From CALLCD01 sp039196965 (GTDB lineage Bacteria > Pseudomonadota > Alphaproteobacteria > Caulobacterales > Hyphomonadaceae): 64,000 bases of DNA. The notes under the pieces were generated by a model. That model saw only the letters and a list, made by a program, of their open reading frames with translations, made no database searches and was not told the DNA's origin. This document shows, piece after piece, positions 34,667 through 43,806 of the stretch. The stretch spans positions 61,321 through 125,320 of the forward strand of contig JBCCUK010000008.1 of assembly GCA_039196965.1 (NCBI GenBank). Reading direction: 5' to 3'. A program made the position numbers and the translations under genes. How positions within the stretch are numbered: the first letter of the stretch is position 1; each line of letters begins with the position of its first letter.

Positions 34667-35786
34667 ACTGCCACTCCTCGCGCACGGATGGGTCCGCTTC
34701 AGCAGCCATCCGGGAGGTCTTCTCGGCTTCAAATCGGGAGGGATCAAGGCGGGCAAGCGCCCAAATCGCGGCACCTCTTACGAGGGGGCTATCGTCTTCC
34801 TGCAAAGCGAGGACAGGATCGACAAGGTCCTGATCGCCGGAATTGCCGGCAGCGATAAGGGCGTTGCGGATGAAGCGGTCGCGGCCAATGCGCTTGACCG
34901 GTGAGCCGGAATGGCGCTCGCGAAACTCCGCGTCATCGAGCGCGAGCAGTTCGGAGAGGAGCGGGGATTTCATGGCGTCGCGGGCATGGAAGGCGGCTTC
35001 TCGCGCTTCGCTGGCAAATTTGTTCCAGGGGCAGACCGAGAGGCAATCATCGCAGCCATAGATGCGGTTACCCATGGGCTTGCGAAACTCCCGCGGGATC
35101 GGACCTCTGTGTTCGATCGTTAGATAGGAAATGCAGCGCCGGGCATCCAGCTTGAAGGGAGCGGGGAAGGCTTTGGTTGGGCAGGCATCAAGGCATGCTG
35201 TGCAGGATCCGCAGGTGCCCTTTTTGACAGGGTCGGGCTTCAGGCGCGCGGCGGTGAGCATGACGCCTAGGAACAACCAGGAACCATGGTCGCGGGAGAT
35301 GAGGTTGGTATGCTTGCCCTGCCAGCCCATGCCGGACTGTTCTGCAAGAGGCTTCTCCATCAGTGGAGCCGTATCGACGAAGACTTTCACTTCTTCGCCT
35401 GTCTCCTGCGCGAACTCCCGGGCGAGGCGCTTCAAGCGCTTTTTCAAGACGACATGATAGTCCTTGCCCTGAGCATAGACCGAAATTGCAGCCTTCGATT
35501 TGTCTTCCAGAGCACCCATGGGATCATGGTCTGGCCCGTAATTGATGGCGACAACCACAGCGCTCCTCGCGTCTGGCCACATGGCGCGGGGGTGCTTACG
35601 GCGCTCCAGCGTGTCTTCCATCCAGGCCATGTCGCCATGGCGGCCCTCGGTGATGTACTCCTCCAACCGCTCGCCAGCGTTCCAGCCATCCTCGACGCTG
35701 GTGATGCGGCAAGCATCGAAACCGATCTCGCGGGCCAGCGTCTTGAGATGTATCTCACGCGTGAGGGAGGGGAGAGTTTTCAACAT
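34650..35786 (-). CDS. queG: Epoxyqueuosine reductase
   Basis: QueG reduces epoxyqueuosine to queuosine in tRNA wobble positions with a cobalamin and two [4Fe-4S] clusters. Cluster motifs CGSCTACLDACPTKAF and CDDCLSVCPWNKF are intact. LEEYITEGRHGDMAWM and the C-terminal HEAT-like repeat region (PLVRGAAIWALARLD) match the family. Length 378 is usual. Its downstream partner mtgA overlaps it. Confidence 0.95.
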   Translation of the reverse strand: MLKTLPSLTREIHLKTLAREIGFDACRITSVEDGWNAGERLEEYITEGRHGDMAWMEDTLERRKHPRAMWPDARSAVVVAINYGPDHDPMGALEDKSKAAISVYAQGKDYHVVLKKRLKRLAREFAQETGEEVKVFVDTAPLMEKPLAEQSGMGWQGKHTNLISRDHGSWLFLGVMLTAARLKPDPVKKGTCGSCTACLDACPTKAFPAPFKLDARRCISYLTIEHRGPIPREFRKPMGNRIYGCDDCLSVCPWNKFASEAREAAFHARDAMKSPLLSELLALDDAEFRERHSGSPVKRIGRDRFIRNALIAAGNSGDQDLVDPVLALQEDDSPLVRGAAIWALARLDPSRFEAEKTSRMAAEADPSVREEWQYGALD

Positions 35787-35834
35787 TCCGAGCGCTATCT
35801 AGCCCGGATCGCCGTAAAAGTCGAAGGCTTCAGC

Positions 35835-36518
35835 TTACTGGAAGCAGTATTCAAGGTCCGCATAGTGCTTGGCGGGCTTGGCGACGCCAATCTGCTCTTC
35901 AAGCAGTGGCCGGAAGGAGGGCCGGGATTTCATGCGGCCATACCAGTCCTTCAGATCCGGAGCGAGATCCCACGGCACATCTCCAAAATAGTCAAAACAG
36001 GACAAATGCGCAGCGAGCGACAGATCAGCGAGGGTCAGCATCCGCCCGGCAATGAACCGGCGCGTCTCGGCGAGATAGTTGAGGAAGGTCAGCCGGCCGC
36101 GCAAAGCGTGTGCCCCCATGCGGAGCGCTGCAGAGTCCGGGACATGGCGAGGTTGTGTGGCCATAGTGAGCCGTTCGGCGAGGAGGGTATCCACGGTGAG
36201 GCGAAGCTCGTCCTCAGACCAACGCCACAGCCGACGCGCTTCGGCACGCATTTCGGCCATGCGCGGAAGCAGGGAGTCGCCGTCGCCAGCCTCTTCGAGA
36301 TATTCGCAGATTGCGTGAGAACCGACCACAACATAAAGCGCCTCATAGGCCCGGTGGATCATGGCGATACCGGATGCACCGGGTGCCAGTTTTGAAACCT
36401 CCGGATGCTGAGCACCTGCGGGGCATTCAATCAGTTCGAAGGGTAAACGCTTTTCAGCGAGCGCGAGGCGAACAAATCTCGCCTTGGGATCAAATCGGGA
36501 ATGAAAGATACGCCTCAT
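35835..36518 (-). CDS. Glutathione S-transferase family protein
   Basis: A 227-residue GST with an N-terminal thioredoxin-like domain (MRRIFHSRFDPKARFVRLAL; ending AICEYLEEAGDGDSLLP) and an all-helical C-terminal domain with ADLSLAAHLSCFDYFGDVPW. The usual catalytic Ser/Cys position holds FDPKAR, so the exact class is not clear. The gene lies 48 bases upstream of queG on the same strand. Confidence 0.85.
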   Translation of the reverse strand: MRRIFHSRFDPKARFVRLALAEKRLPFELIECPAGAQHPEVSKLAPGASGIAMIHRAYEALYVVVGSHAICEYLEEAGDGDSLLPRMAEMRAEARRLWRWSEDELRLTVDTLLAERLTMATQPRHVPDSAALRMGAHALRGRLTFLNYLAETRRFIAGRMLTLADLSLAAHLSCFDYFGDVPWDLAPDLKDWYGRMKSRPSFRPLLEEQIGVAKPAKHYADLEYCFQ

Positions 36519-36699
36519 AACGATTAGGATAATACCGACACGGAGTTTCTGAGACGTGAACCATTGTCTAACAGTGTATGAACCGCTGCACTTTTTTGAG
36601 CTGCCCTGCAGTCTGAAATGCTGCGTCTTTTGGTGGCTTCTATTTCAGGGCGATTAACTCTAAGAGAGTCGAGCATATAGAGACGGTCAGGAGAGCCTA

Positions 36700-39495
36700 A
36701 TGGCAATCAATGCGCAAATTCGATCCCTGTTGCTCGGCGCAGCCGCGCTAGCACTCATCGCAGGGTGTGAGTCGGTCCGCGAGTATCGCGATGCCGAGTT
36801 GAAGCCGCCAATACAAGATGTCACCGAAACGGAAGACATTAAGCCGGGTTCGATTGTCACCGACGCCGACCTTCTGAACGCTGAGGCCGCGGGCATCCCA
36901 CAGGGGCAATTGCCGCAAGGCATTACACCGATGGCCTATCGCCTTGACCTGAAAACGGACCCGGCTGCCGATCGGTTTTCAGGCAGCGTCTCGATCGATG
37001 TTATGCTCGATGAGGGAACGGATACTATCTATCTGCATGCCCTGGGGCCGGTGATTGAAAGTGCTGCCGCGATCTATGAGGGTGACATTGCCGTTCCTGC
37101 CGAGTTTGAGGGCGATCTTGCACCCGGCGGCGTCTCCCGGCTGACATTTGCCAGCGATCTGCCAGCGGGCAAGGTCACGCTGAACATGACCTACGATGCG
37201 CCTTACAATTTCGGCTTGGCCGGACTCTACAAGGCGTTTTCGGACGGCACGCCATACCTTGCCTCGCAGATGGAAGCGATCGACGCACGCCGTGCCTTTC
37301 CAAGCTTTGATGAACCGCGCTTCAAGACGCCCTGGACCCTGACCGTGACCGCACCTGCTGGCAATAAGGTGATCGCGAATGCGCCGGAGGTTTCTACCAC
37401 AGAACTGGAAGATGGTTGGGTGCGCCATGAATTTGCGCCGACACGGCCTATCCAGTCCTACTTGGTGGCGCTTGCTGTAGGGCCATATGATGAGCTGATT
37501 GCCGACGCGATCCCGGCCAATGACATTCGCGACAGGGAGGTGCCGTTCCGGTCCTTCGCTGCGGCGGGAAAAGGCGACCAGCTGCGTGAGGCGACCGACA
37601 CAACCTATGATCTTCTGAGCATTCAGGAAGAATACTTCGATTATCCGTACCCGTACGCAAAACTCGATCTTATCGCCGCGCCGGATTTTGCCTATGGCGC
37701 AATGGAAAATGCCGGCGCGATTGTCTATCGCGAATCCGCGCTCCTGATAAATGAACGTACGTCTCTTAGCCGCAAACGCCGGATTTTCGTGACCCATGCC
37801 CACGAGTTGGCACACCAATGGTTCGGCAATCTGGTCACACCGGCCTGGTGGGACGACATCTGGCTGAACGAGGCTTTTGCCACATGGATGGCTTACAAGA
37901 CCATGCATGCCTATGATCCGGAGGGCGGGTTTGATCGCCAACCAACCGTTCGCGGTTTGGGTGCCATGGGATCGGACAGTCTCGCCTCCGCGCGGCAGAT
38001 CCGTAATCCGATCAATTCAAATGGCGATATCCTCTCCGCTTTTGACGGCATTACCTATTCCAAGGGTGGCCATGTGTTGGCGATGTTTGAAAACTACCTT
38101 GGCGAGGAGGCCTTTAGGGAAGGTATGCGCCTGCATATGCGCCGCTTCGAGGACGGCGTTGCTGATGTCAATGATTTCATGACCTCGCTGGCAGATGGCG
38201 CGAACAATCCCGGCGTTGTGCCAGCCTTCCGGTCTTTCATTTTTCAGCCGGGGATTCCGTTTCTTGATGTGGCGGTGAGCTGTCCGATCGTCGGTCAGAC
38301 CGCGACCGTTACGGTAACGCAGGAACGCTATGCGCCACTCGGGTCGACCATTTCGCCCGACGCTAGCTGGATTGTGCCTTTCTCTATGATTGCCTCAATT
38401 GATGGCGAACGGGTGCAAGTATCAAAGCTGCTGGAAGATCAGACGACGGAGATACGCCTTGAAGAGGGATGCCCGGACTGGGTGCTCCCAAATAGTGGTG
38501 GCAAGGGGTATTGGCGGTTCAATACCTCCGAGGAGAATTGGGATGCGCTGTCTCAGAATTACTCTGATCTCTCCGCTGGCGAGCAATTGATCTTCGGCGA
38601 CAGTCTCGTTGCCGGCTTCCGGGCAGGCGAGGTCTCGGCAGATGCCATGCTCGCCGGGTTAACGGCAACAACAGGAGGGTCATGGGACGCCGTAAACGAA
38701 CCGCTTGGGGATGTGGCATCTCTTGTGGGCCTTGCGCCGGAAGGAGAAGCGCAAGACCTTATGCTGACATGGGTCTCTGACACTTATAAACCGCTATATA
38801 CAGAGCTGGTTGAGCGTGATGATCTCAGCCAGGGGGAGACCCTGCTTCTGCAGCAGCTATACCGCACACTGATAGATCAGGCGAAAGATCCGGTGCTGGG
38901 CGAGGAGGTTCGCCAGAAGGCGCTCGCCTATGTTGGTCTGAAGGGCGGGGAGCCCGATGGCTCGGCGCTGCCAGTGTCGGAGCTGACGGTCGGTATTGGC
39001 ATGGGGCTTTCTGAAGACGGGTCGGACTTCTTCAATGCCGCGCTCGCCGTCGCCAAGGTGTCAGAAAATCAATTCGAGCGCCGGAATATCTACAATGCCC
39101 TCGCTAATCGTGGCAGCCTGGAGGACGTCTCTGCGCTTCTCGATACGACTCTCACCGGTGAGTTTCAGGGACAGGAAGCCCTGTTCATATACTATGCCGC
39201 CATCGGCAATGACGAACCGGCTGTGAGCGACTCCGCATGGGAGCACTTCAAAACAAATTTCGAGGACCTGATCGATCGTATTCCCGAAGTGCGCAAACCG
39301 CAGGTGCCGAGCATTGCCGGCAGTTTCTGTGAGGCAACAGCCATTGACGCCGCCGAGGCATTCTTCAACGACAAGGCGGATCTCATACCGGGCTATGAGC
39401 GTCCGCTGGCTCAAGGTGTAGAGCGTGGGCGTCTGTGCGCGGCCCTGAACGAAGCGAAGGCAGGCGAACTGGCGGCCGCCTTGTTGGAAGAGTGA
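36700..39495 (+). CDS. M1-family metallopeptidase, lipoprotein
   Basis: A 931-residue aminopeptidase-N-like enzyme. The N-terminus is a lipoprotein signal (LLLGAAALALIAGC; Cys at lipobox). The GAMEN exopeptidase motif is in AYGAMENAGAIVYRE, the zinc site HELAHQWFGN with the downstream Glu in NEAFATWM. A C-terminal ERAP1-like helical domain covers about residues 560-900. ATG 36700 has GGAG six bases upstream. It is probably tethered to the cell envelope and trims N-terminal residues from peptides. About 180 bases upstream carry no gene. Confidence 0.92.
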   Translation: MAINAQIRSLLLGAAALALIAGCESVREYRDAELKPPIQDVTETEDIKPGSIVTDADLLNAEAAGIPQGQLPQGITPMAYRLDLKTDPAADRFSGSVSIDVMLDEGTDTIYLHALGPVIESAAAIYEGDIAVPAEFEGDLAPGGVSRLTFASDLPAGKVTLNMTYDAPYNFGLAGLYKAFSDGTPYLASQMEAIDARRAFPSFDEPRFKTPWTLTVTAPAGNKVIANAPEVSTTELEDGWVRHEFAPTRPIQSYLVALAVGPYDELIADAIPANDIRDREVPFRSFAAAGKGDQLREATDTTYDLLSIQEEYFDYPYPYAKLDLIAAPDFAYGAMENAGAIVYRESALLINERTSLSRKRRIFVTHAHELAHQWFGNLVTPAWWDDIWLNEAFATWMAYKTMHAYDPEGGFDRQPTVRGLGAMGSDSLASARQIRNPINSNGDILSAFDGITYSKGGHVLAMFENYLGEEAFREGMRLHMRRFEDGVADVNDFMTSLADGANNPGVVPAFRSFIFQPGIPFLDVAVSCPIVGQTATVTVTQERYAPLGSTISPDASWIVPFSMIASIDGERVQVSKLLEDQTTEIRLEEGCPDWVLPNSGGKGYWRFNTSEENWDALSQNYSDLSAGEQLIFGDSLVAGFRAGEVSADAMLAGLTATTGGSWDAVNEPLGDVASLVGLAPEGEAQDLMLTWVSDTYKPLYTELVERDDLSQGETLLLQQLYRTLIDQAKDPVLGEEVRQKALAYVGLKGGEPDGSALPVSELTVGIGMGLSEDGSDFFNAALAVAKVSENQFERRNIYNALANRGSLEDVSALLDTTLTGEFQGQEALFIYYAAIGNDEPAVSDSAWEHFKTNFEDLIDRIPEVRKPQVPSIAGSFCEATAIDAAEAFFNDKADLIPGYERPLAQGVERGRLCAALNEAKAGELAAALLEE

Positions 39496-39496
39496 C

Positions 39497-40252
39497 CTAC
39501 CAGACCCCGGGGATGATTGCCCGTCTTGAGCGCGGATAATCCTCGAACTCTTCGAGGTACCAGCGGTGATGGCTGGCGGCCCGGGGCGCGAGGTTGGCAA
39601 AGGTGAAGACCGCGAATGCCGCTCCTGCCCAGGTGCACCCGGCCAGAGCGAAGCCCGTCCATTCGAGGATCTCGCCGAGATAGTTCGGCGAGGTCACGAG
39701 GCGAAAGCCATTGCCTTTGGGGATCTTGTAACCCGTCTCGCCGGGCTTACGCAGGCGGCGCAGGATCGCATCGGAATCAAGGTTCAGCCACATGCCGAAG
39801 GCAAAGAGTGCGATACCGGCCCAGAACATCGGCGTCGAGGTCCAGGCCGGAGTGAGGTGCATCGCATGCCCTGCCGCCCAGCCATTTGTCGAGCCATTGA
39901 AGAGGTTGAAGACGCAGGCCATCAGCACCGTCGCGACGGGGACCTTGCGGCGAGCCTTGATACGCAAGGGATAGATCAGCGCGCGGTAGACATAGTGGCC
40001 GCAGAACATCACCATAAGGGTGAGGCTTGCCACAGTCTGCACCTCGCCGCCGCGCCAGAAAAACGTCAGGAACATCAAGGGCGAAACCAATTCCATCACC
40101 ATCCAGCCGAGGCGTTCATCCATCTGCCGGCCCCAGCCCTCGCGGTTGTGGCGGCCATAGGGGGCGGCGATGAAGAAAAGTGAGATGAAAATCAGTCCGC
40201 CAGCAATGACGAGCCCGAGGCAAACGGCCTGATAAAGCGATAGATTTGGCAT
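39497..40252 (-). CDS. Steroid 5-alpha-reductase-like membrane protein
   Basis: A 251-residue polytopic protein of the 3-oxo-5-alpha-steroid 4-dehydrogenase family: WGRQMDERLGWMVMELVSP, then YRALIYPLRIKARRKVPVAT, and the C-terminal LVTSPNYLGEILEWTGFAL and RAASHHRWYLEEFEDYPRSR regions. The family reduces the C4-C5 double bond of steroids or polyprenyl-type enals. It is the second such protein in the window (with 19538-20452, a DUF1295 relative). It ends one base away from the peptidase gene stop (convergent). GGGGGAA precedes the ATG. Confidence 0.85.
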   Translation of the reverse strand: MPNLSLYQAVCLGLVIAGGLIFISLFFIAAPYGRHNREGWGRQMDERLGWMVMELVSPLMFLTFFWRGGEVQTVASLTLMVMFCGHYVYRALIYPLRIKARRKVPVATVLMACVFNLFNGSTNGWAAGHAMHLTPAWTSTPMFWAGIALFAFGMWLNLDSDAILRRLRKPGETGYKIPKGNGFRLVTSPNYLGEILEWTGFALAGCTWAGAAFAVFTFANLAPRAASHHRWYLEEFEDYPRSRRAIIPGVW

Positions 40253-40381
40253 CGAAAATTCCCCCTCAGAGACGCGTTGAGACTCTCAGATTCGGCGCGG
40301 TGAGAGCCCCTCGAAAAACTGAGAGTCTGGTTTACGGTTTCCTGAGAAGTGTCAAGCGCGTGGCTGATCTCCGGGCAGGGA

Positions 40382-41005
40382 TTACTGCATGGTGATCGCC
40401 GTCTGGAAGGCCGGACGCTCGGAAATCCGCTGCACATAGGCTTTGAGGTTCGCCATCTCGTCGGGCACGCAGCCGAGGCGGTTCGCCATGAAACAGGAAT
40501 GGCCAAGCATCAGGTCCGCCGCCGAGAAATCCCCGATCAGATAGTCCTTCCCGGCGAGGGTTTCGTCCACCGGGGCGATGGCCTTGGTCAGCAAGCGCTG
40601 GGCCTGGCCGAGGGCGGTGGCGTCGCGCCGGTCTTCCGGCAGGAGGAGGGTGTGCACGACAATTGTATTGATCGGCGGCATCACCATGCCCTCGCAATAG
40701 TGGAACCATTGCAGATAGGCGGGGAACTCCGGTGCATCGACGGCGGGCTTCAAGCCGCCACCCCCCTCATTATTGGCATGGCGGGCGAGGACATATTCGA
40801 TGATCGCCCCGGATTCGTAGATCATGACATCGCCATCCTCCAGCACGGGAATGCGCCCGAGGGGATGGCGCGCGCGGTGTTCATCGGACTTCAGATCCTT
40901 CGGGTGGAACGCCATCCTGTTCACCTCATAGGGCAGGCCCAGTTCCTCCATCAGCCAGATGATCCGCCCAGCTCGCGAGTTTGGCGCAAAATGAACTGTC
41001 AACAT
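40382..41005 (-). CDS. Glutathione S-transferase
   Basis: A 207-residue GST: MLTVHFAPNSRAGRIIWLME opens the thioredoxin-like domain with Ser/Asn near the active site, RIPVLEDGDVMIYESGAIIEY carries the glutathione gamma-glutamyl site, and YLIGDFSAADLMLGHSCFMA the N-capping box of the C-terminal domain. GGAGGAG precedes the ATG by 7-8 bases. It is separated by about 130 bases from the steroid-reductase-like gene on the same strand. Confidence 0.9.
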   Translation of the reverse strand: MLTVHFAPNSRAGRIIWLMEELGLPYEVNRMAFHPKDLKSDEHRARHPLGRIPVLEDGDVMIYESGAIIEYVLARHANNEGGGGLKPAVDAPEFPAYLQWFHYCEGMVMPPINTIVVHTLLLPEDRRDATALGQAQRLLTKAIAPVDETLAGKDYLIGDFSAADLMLGHSCFMANRLGCVPDEMANLKAYVQRISERPAFQTAITMQ

Positions 41006-41148
41006 GGGTGTCTCCTCCGGTGTTTTCTGTCTCGGCGAGACTAGCGCGGATTGACGAAGCGGCAGGTCAAGACGGGGAGACGAAACACGCCTTTGGCGCG
41101 ATCAGCTAATTGGACGCGATGGCGCAGATTTCAACTTGAGCGGGGATG

Positions 41149-41163
41149 TTAACTTATGGTTAA
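41149..41163. promoter_or_regulatory. CtrA-type box TTAA-N7-TTAA
   Basis: TTAACTTATGGTTAA, embedded in two GTTAAC palindromes, matches the full CtrA binding consensus TTAA-N7-TTAA(C), 33 bases before the ATG of the GmrSD-like gene. The SciP protein encoded at 1867-2142 implies that the organism has CtrA. Chance occurrence somewhere in 64 kb is possible, but it falls in a 190-base intergenic promoter region. Confidence 0.5.
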
Positions 41164-41196
41164 CTGATTGGGTTGGGAGCGCGCGAGTAGTAATAG

Positions 41197-43161
41197 ATGG
41201 CCGGACTTGTTGATCCAGTAGAAGTCACAGCTCTGAAAGGCAATGACGAACAAGCGTCCGTAAGCGCTAAATCTAGCATTGTTACCGTCTCTACCATCTT
41301 CTCTGTAAAGTCTTTTGAGATCCCGGCGTATCAAAGAGAATTCAGTTGGAAGCCAACGCATATTGAAGACCTGTTCAACGATCTGGTTGGAACGTTTTAT
41401 CGACAGGATACATTCGCGGCAGGATGCGATACGGCGGAGCGTTCCGAGTACTTTCTCGGTGTCGTCGTCACACAGGTTCGAGATGCGGGGGAGGCTGATA
41501 AAATTGTCGATGGGCAGCAGCGGATTACGAGCCTGTTGCTTTTGTTTTGTGCGCTTCTTCCATGTCTGTCCGATGACCTGAAACGGGAAGTACTGGAACT
41601 CATCTATCGGCCTGATGATGATCGCTTCATTTTGGACGTTGCTTCGTACAATTACTTTATACGGACTTTTCTTAAAGAAGTTGAAGGTGCTCCGCCTCTC
41701 TTATCAGGACGGTCACCAACGCGATCGGCAGCGATTGAGCGTTTTACGACGGCGCACCAGACGCTTTCACGATTTGTGAGAGAAACATTCGAGTTGCCGC
41801 CGGAAGATTACGGCTCGAGTGCGAGTCCGGGGAACCTAGAAGAGGCGGGGGCCTTTGCGCGCTGGCTGCTCGATAAGGTTTATCTGGTCCTGATCCAGGA
41901 TACCGATCCTTACGATGAGCAAAGACTGTTTGATCGAATAAACACTCGCGGCATGCCGCTCTCGGAGAGCGAGCGATTTATGTCGAAGGTCCTTTCCGAA
42001 ACCGAAAACCGCAGTGCGAACAAGGCCGGGCGTGAGTGGAGACGAATGCGAGAGCAGGCGCTCAGCAACTTGGCTCATCGTGCACCAAAACGCACAATAC
42101 GCGATCCGCTAGAAGGTGAGCAGAAACTTCTAATTGGTTGGTTGATAGGTCATTACCTTCCAAAAAGAGGGAATATGAATACCAAATTCTCCATTGCGCG
42201 TGAGATAAGCTCCGATCCTTATGACTGGCTACTACAAGATGCCGAAAAGGATCACCGGATATCAAAGAGTACCTCCGAATTGTACGCAGCGCTTAAAACG
42301 GATTTCTTTTCATATGTCTCATGGAGCAAACGCGCCTATGGGGCTTGCAACAAGCACGATAAGGAGTTGGTGGGATTTCGGCATGCGCAGCTTCTTCGGT
42401 TCCCAATCATCGATGCCTTGATCGCGTCTTGCTATTTTAGGGGTAAGCCTGACCGATCGAATTTCGCATTGTCCGCAGCGTCAGATTTTCTGGATGTCAT
42501 CGCCTTGCGCAAAGCATGGCATCCTAACTGGAAAAGTGCGGCATCTCTTCGGGATCTGTTGCTGGAAGCAATTTCTATCATACGCCATGCCGATCAAAGC
42601 GCCATTCGTCCATCGCTGTTGCGACTGATCTGGGATGCTCCAGAAATTGACGCGGGCAATGCACCCTCCAGAACCGGAGGAAACGCAAACTGGATTCGTT
42701 ACTTCCTCGGTCGCATAGCAGGTCATGTAGATTTGGCGGTTATGGGAAGGCAACCTCAGCCTTGGTACCTCGTCGGAACCGGGAACGATAGGCCTGAGAT
42801 CGAGCATGTCATGTCCATGAACTATCACGAGTTTGGCGATGAGTTCGAAAATGACAGAGATAGAATGGGCCAAGTTAGAGAACGGCTTGGAGCGCTTACT
42901 CTCTTGCCTAGAAAGTTAAACGCGGCAGCCTCGAATTTAGATTATCCAGATCGCTTGAAATATTATGCAAAGGGGCCGCTTCTGACCGCTGCTTTGAGGC
43001 GGGAAGCCTATAATAATCGTTTCGATCTCAGAGGCATGAAGAAGCACGCGACCGACTTCGGCTTTCGTCACTTTGATAAGATTTCGCCCGAATTGGTTGA
43101 GCATCGCACTCAGACATATGTTCGTGTTGCACAAGACCTTTGGAGCCTAAGCAGGTTGTAA
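41197..43161 (+). CDS. GmrSD-like DUF262/DUF1524 protein
   Basis: A 654-residue single-chain protein with GmrS and GmrD modules. The N-terminal DUF262 part has IPAYQREFSWKPTHIEDLFN and the NTPase motif KIVDGQQRITSLL (about residues 104-116). The C-terminal DUF1524 nuclease part reads RPEIEHVMSMNYHEF then RLGALTLLPRKLNAAASN, matching the HNH-like pattern EHxxP...RLGNLTLL...KLN...SN, except that the usual Asn after Gly is Ala. This architecture belongs to type IV restriction enzymes against glucosylated or otherwise modified phage DNA. It is a lone gene, more A+T-rich than its neighbours, which suggests transfer. A CtrA-type box precedes it. Confidence 0.82.
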   Translation: MAGLVDPVEVTALKGNDEQASVSAKSSIVTVSTIFSVKSFEIPAYQREFSWKPTHIEDLFNDLVGTFYRQDTFAAGCDTAERSEYFLGVVVTQVRDAGEADKIVDGQQRITSLLLLFCALLPCLSDDLKREVLELIYRPDDDRFILDVASYNYFIRTFLKEVEGAPPLLSGRSPTRSAAIERFTTAHQTLSRFVRETFELPPEDYGSSASPGNLEEAGAFARWLLDKVYLVLIQDTDPYDEQRLFDRINTRGMPLSESERFMSKVLSETENRSANKAGREWRRMREQALSNLAHRAPKRTIRDPLEGEQKLLIGWLIGHYLPKRGNMNTKFSIAREISSDPYDWLLQDAEKDHRISKSTSELYAALKTDFFSYVSWSKRAYGACNKHDKELVGFRHAQLLRFPIIDALIASCYFRGKPDRSNFALSAASDFLDVIALRKAWHPNWKSAASLRDLLLEAISIIRHADQSAIRPSLLRLIWDAPEIDAGNAPSRTGGNANWIRYFLGRIAGHVDLAVMGRQPQPWYLVGTGNDRPEIEHVMSMNYHEFGDEFENDRDRMGQVRERLGALTLLPRKLNAAASNLDYPDRLKYYAKGPLLTAALRREAYNNRFDLRGMKKHATDFGFRHFDKISPELVEHRTQTYVRVAQDLWSLSRL

Positions 43162-43162
43162 T

Positions 43163-43768
43163 CTAAAACCCCCCATTCTCCCTGATCCACGCGTCTTCCT
43201 CTGGGGAGCTTACCCGCCCGAGGATTGTATTGCGGTGGGGGAAGCGGCCGAAGCGGTCGATCACCTCTTTATGTTTGACGGCCCAGTCGAGGGCGTCCTG
43301 CATATGGGCCTTGAAGGGCTCGCGGGCTGAGCGGACAGCCCCGGTGAACGCCTTGACACAGAGCGCCTGATCGGCCGCGCTCTCGGAGTGCTCAAGCGGC
43401 AGATAAAAGAACTGCCGCTCTACTTCGGCCATCTCCATATCGACGGCGAGGAGAATGCCGTGGGTGGCGAGGTCGACGGCGACGGCGTCATTGGCGAAGG
43501 CGTCGGGCGTGTCGCGGAAAATGTTGCGGCTGAACTGGTCGAGGCCGATGATCGCGGCGAGGCGGCCCTCCGGCGAGGCGACGGCCCACTCATAGGCCAT
43601 GCCGGATGCGAGGGCCGAGAGGGTCGGCAGAAAGCGCTCGGCAATCTCTCTGTCGGTTTGAAAGGATTTGGTGAACCAGAGCTTTCCCTTTGCTTTTGCG
43701 GCATCCGGGTCGTCCTTTGCCGGCCCGATCCAGAAGTCGAGGAGGGATTTGGGCGTTTCAATGGCCAT
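43163..43768 (-). CDS. DUF924 family protein
   Basis: A 201-residue helical protein with the DUF924 pattern: LLDFWIGPAKDDPDAAKAKG, LAAIIGLDQFSRNIFRDTPD, QFFYLPLEHSESAADQ, and the ending RFGRFPHRNTILGRVSS. The fold is TPR-like; biochemical function is unknown. It ends one base after the GmrSD-like stop (convergent). Common in proteobacteria, so it belongs to the core rather than to the transferred segment. Confidence 0.85.
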   Translation of the reverse strand: MAIETPKSLLDFWIGPAKDDPDAAKAKGKLWFTKSFQTDREIAERFLPTLSALASGMAYEWAVASPEGRLAAIIGLDQFSRNIFRDTPDAFANDAVAVDLATHGILLAVDMEMAEVERQFFYLPLEHSESAADQALCVKAFTGAVRSAREPFKAHMQDALDWAVKHKEVIDRFGRFPHRNTILGRVSSPEEDAWIRENGGF

Positions 43769-43806
43769 GGACAGGGGGACGGGCTGACTACTCTCGGTTA
43801 CTCATT

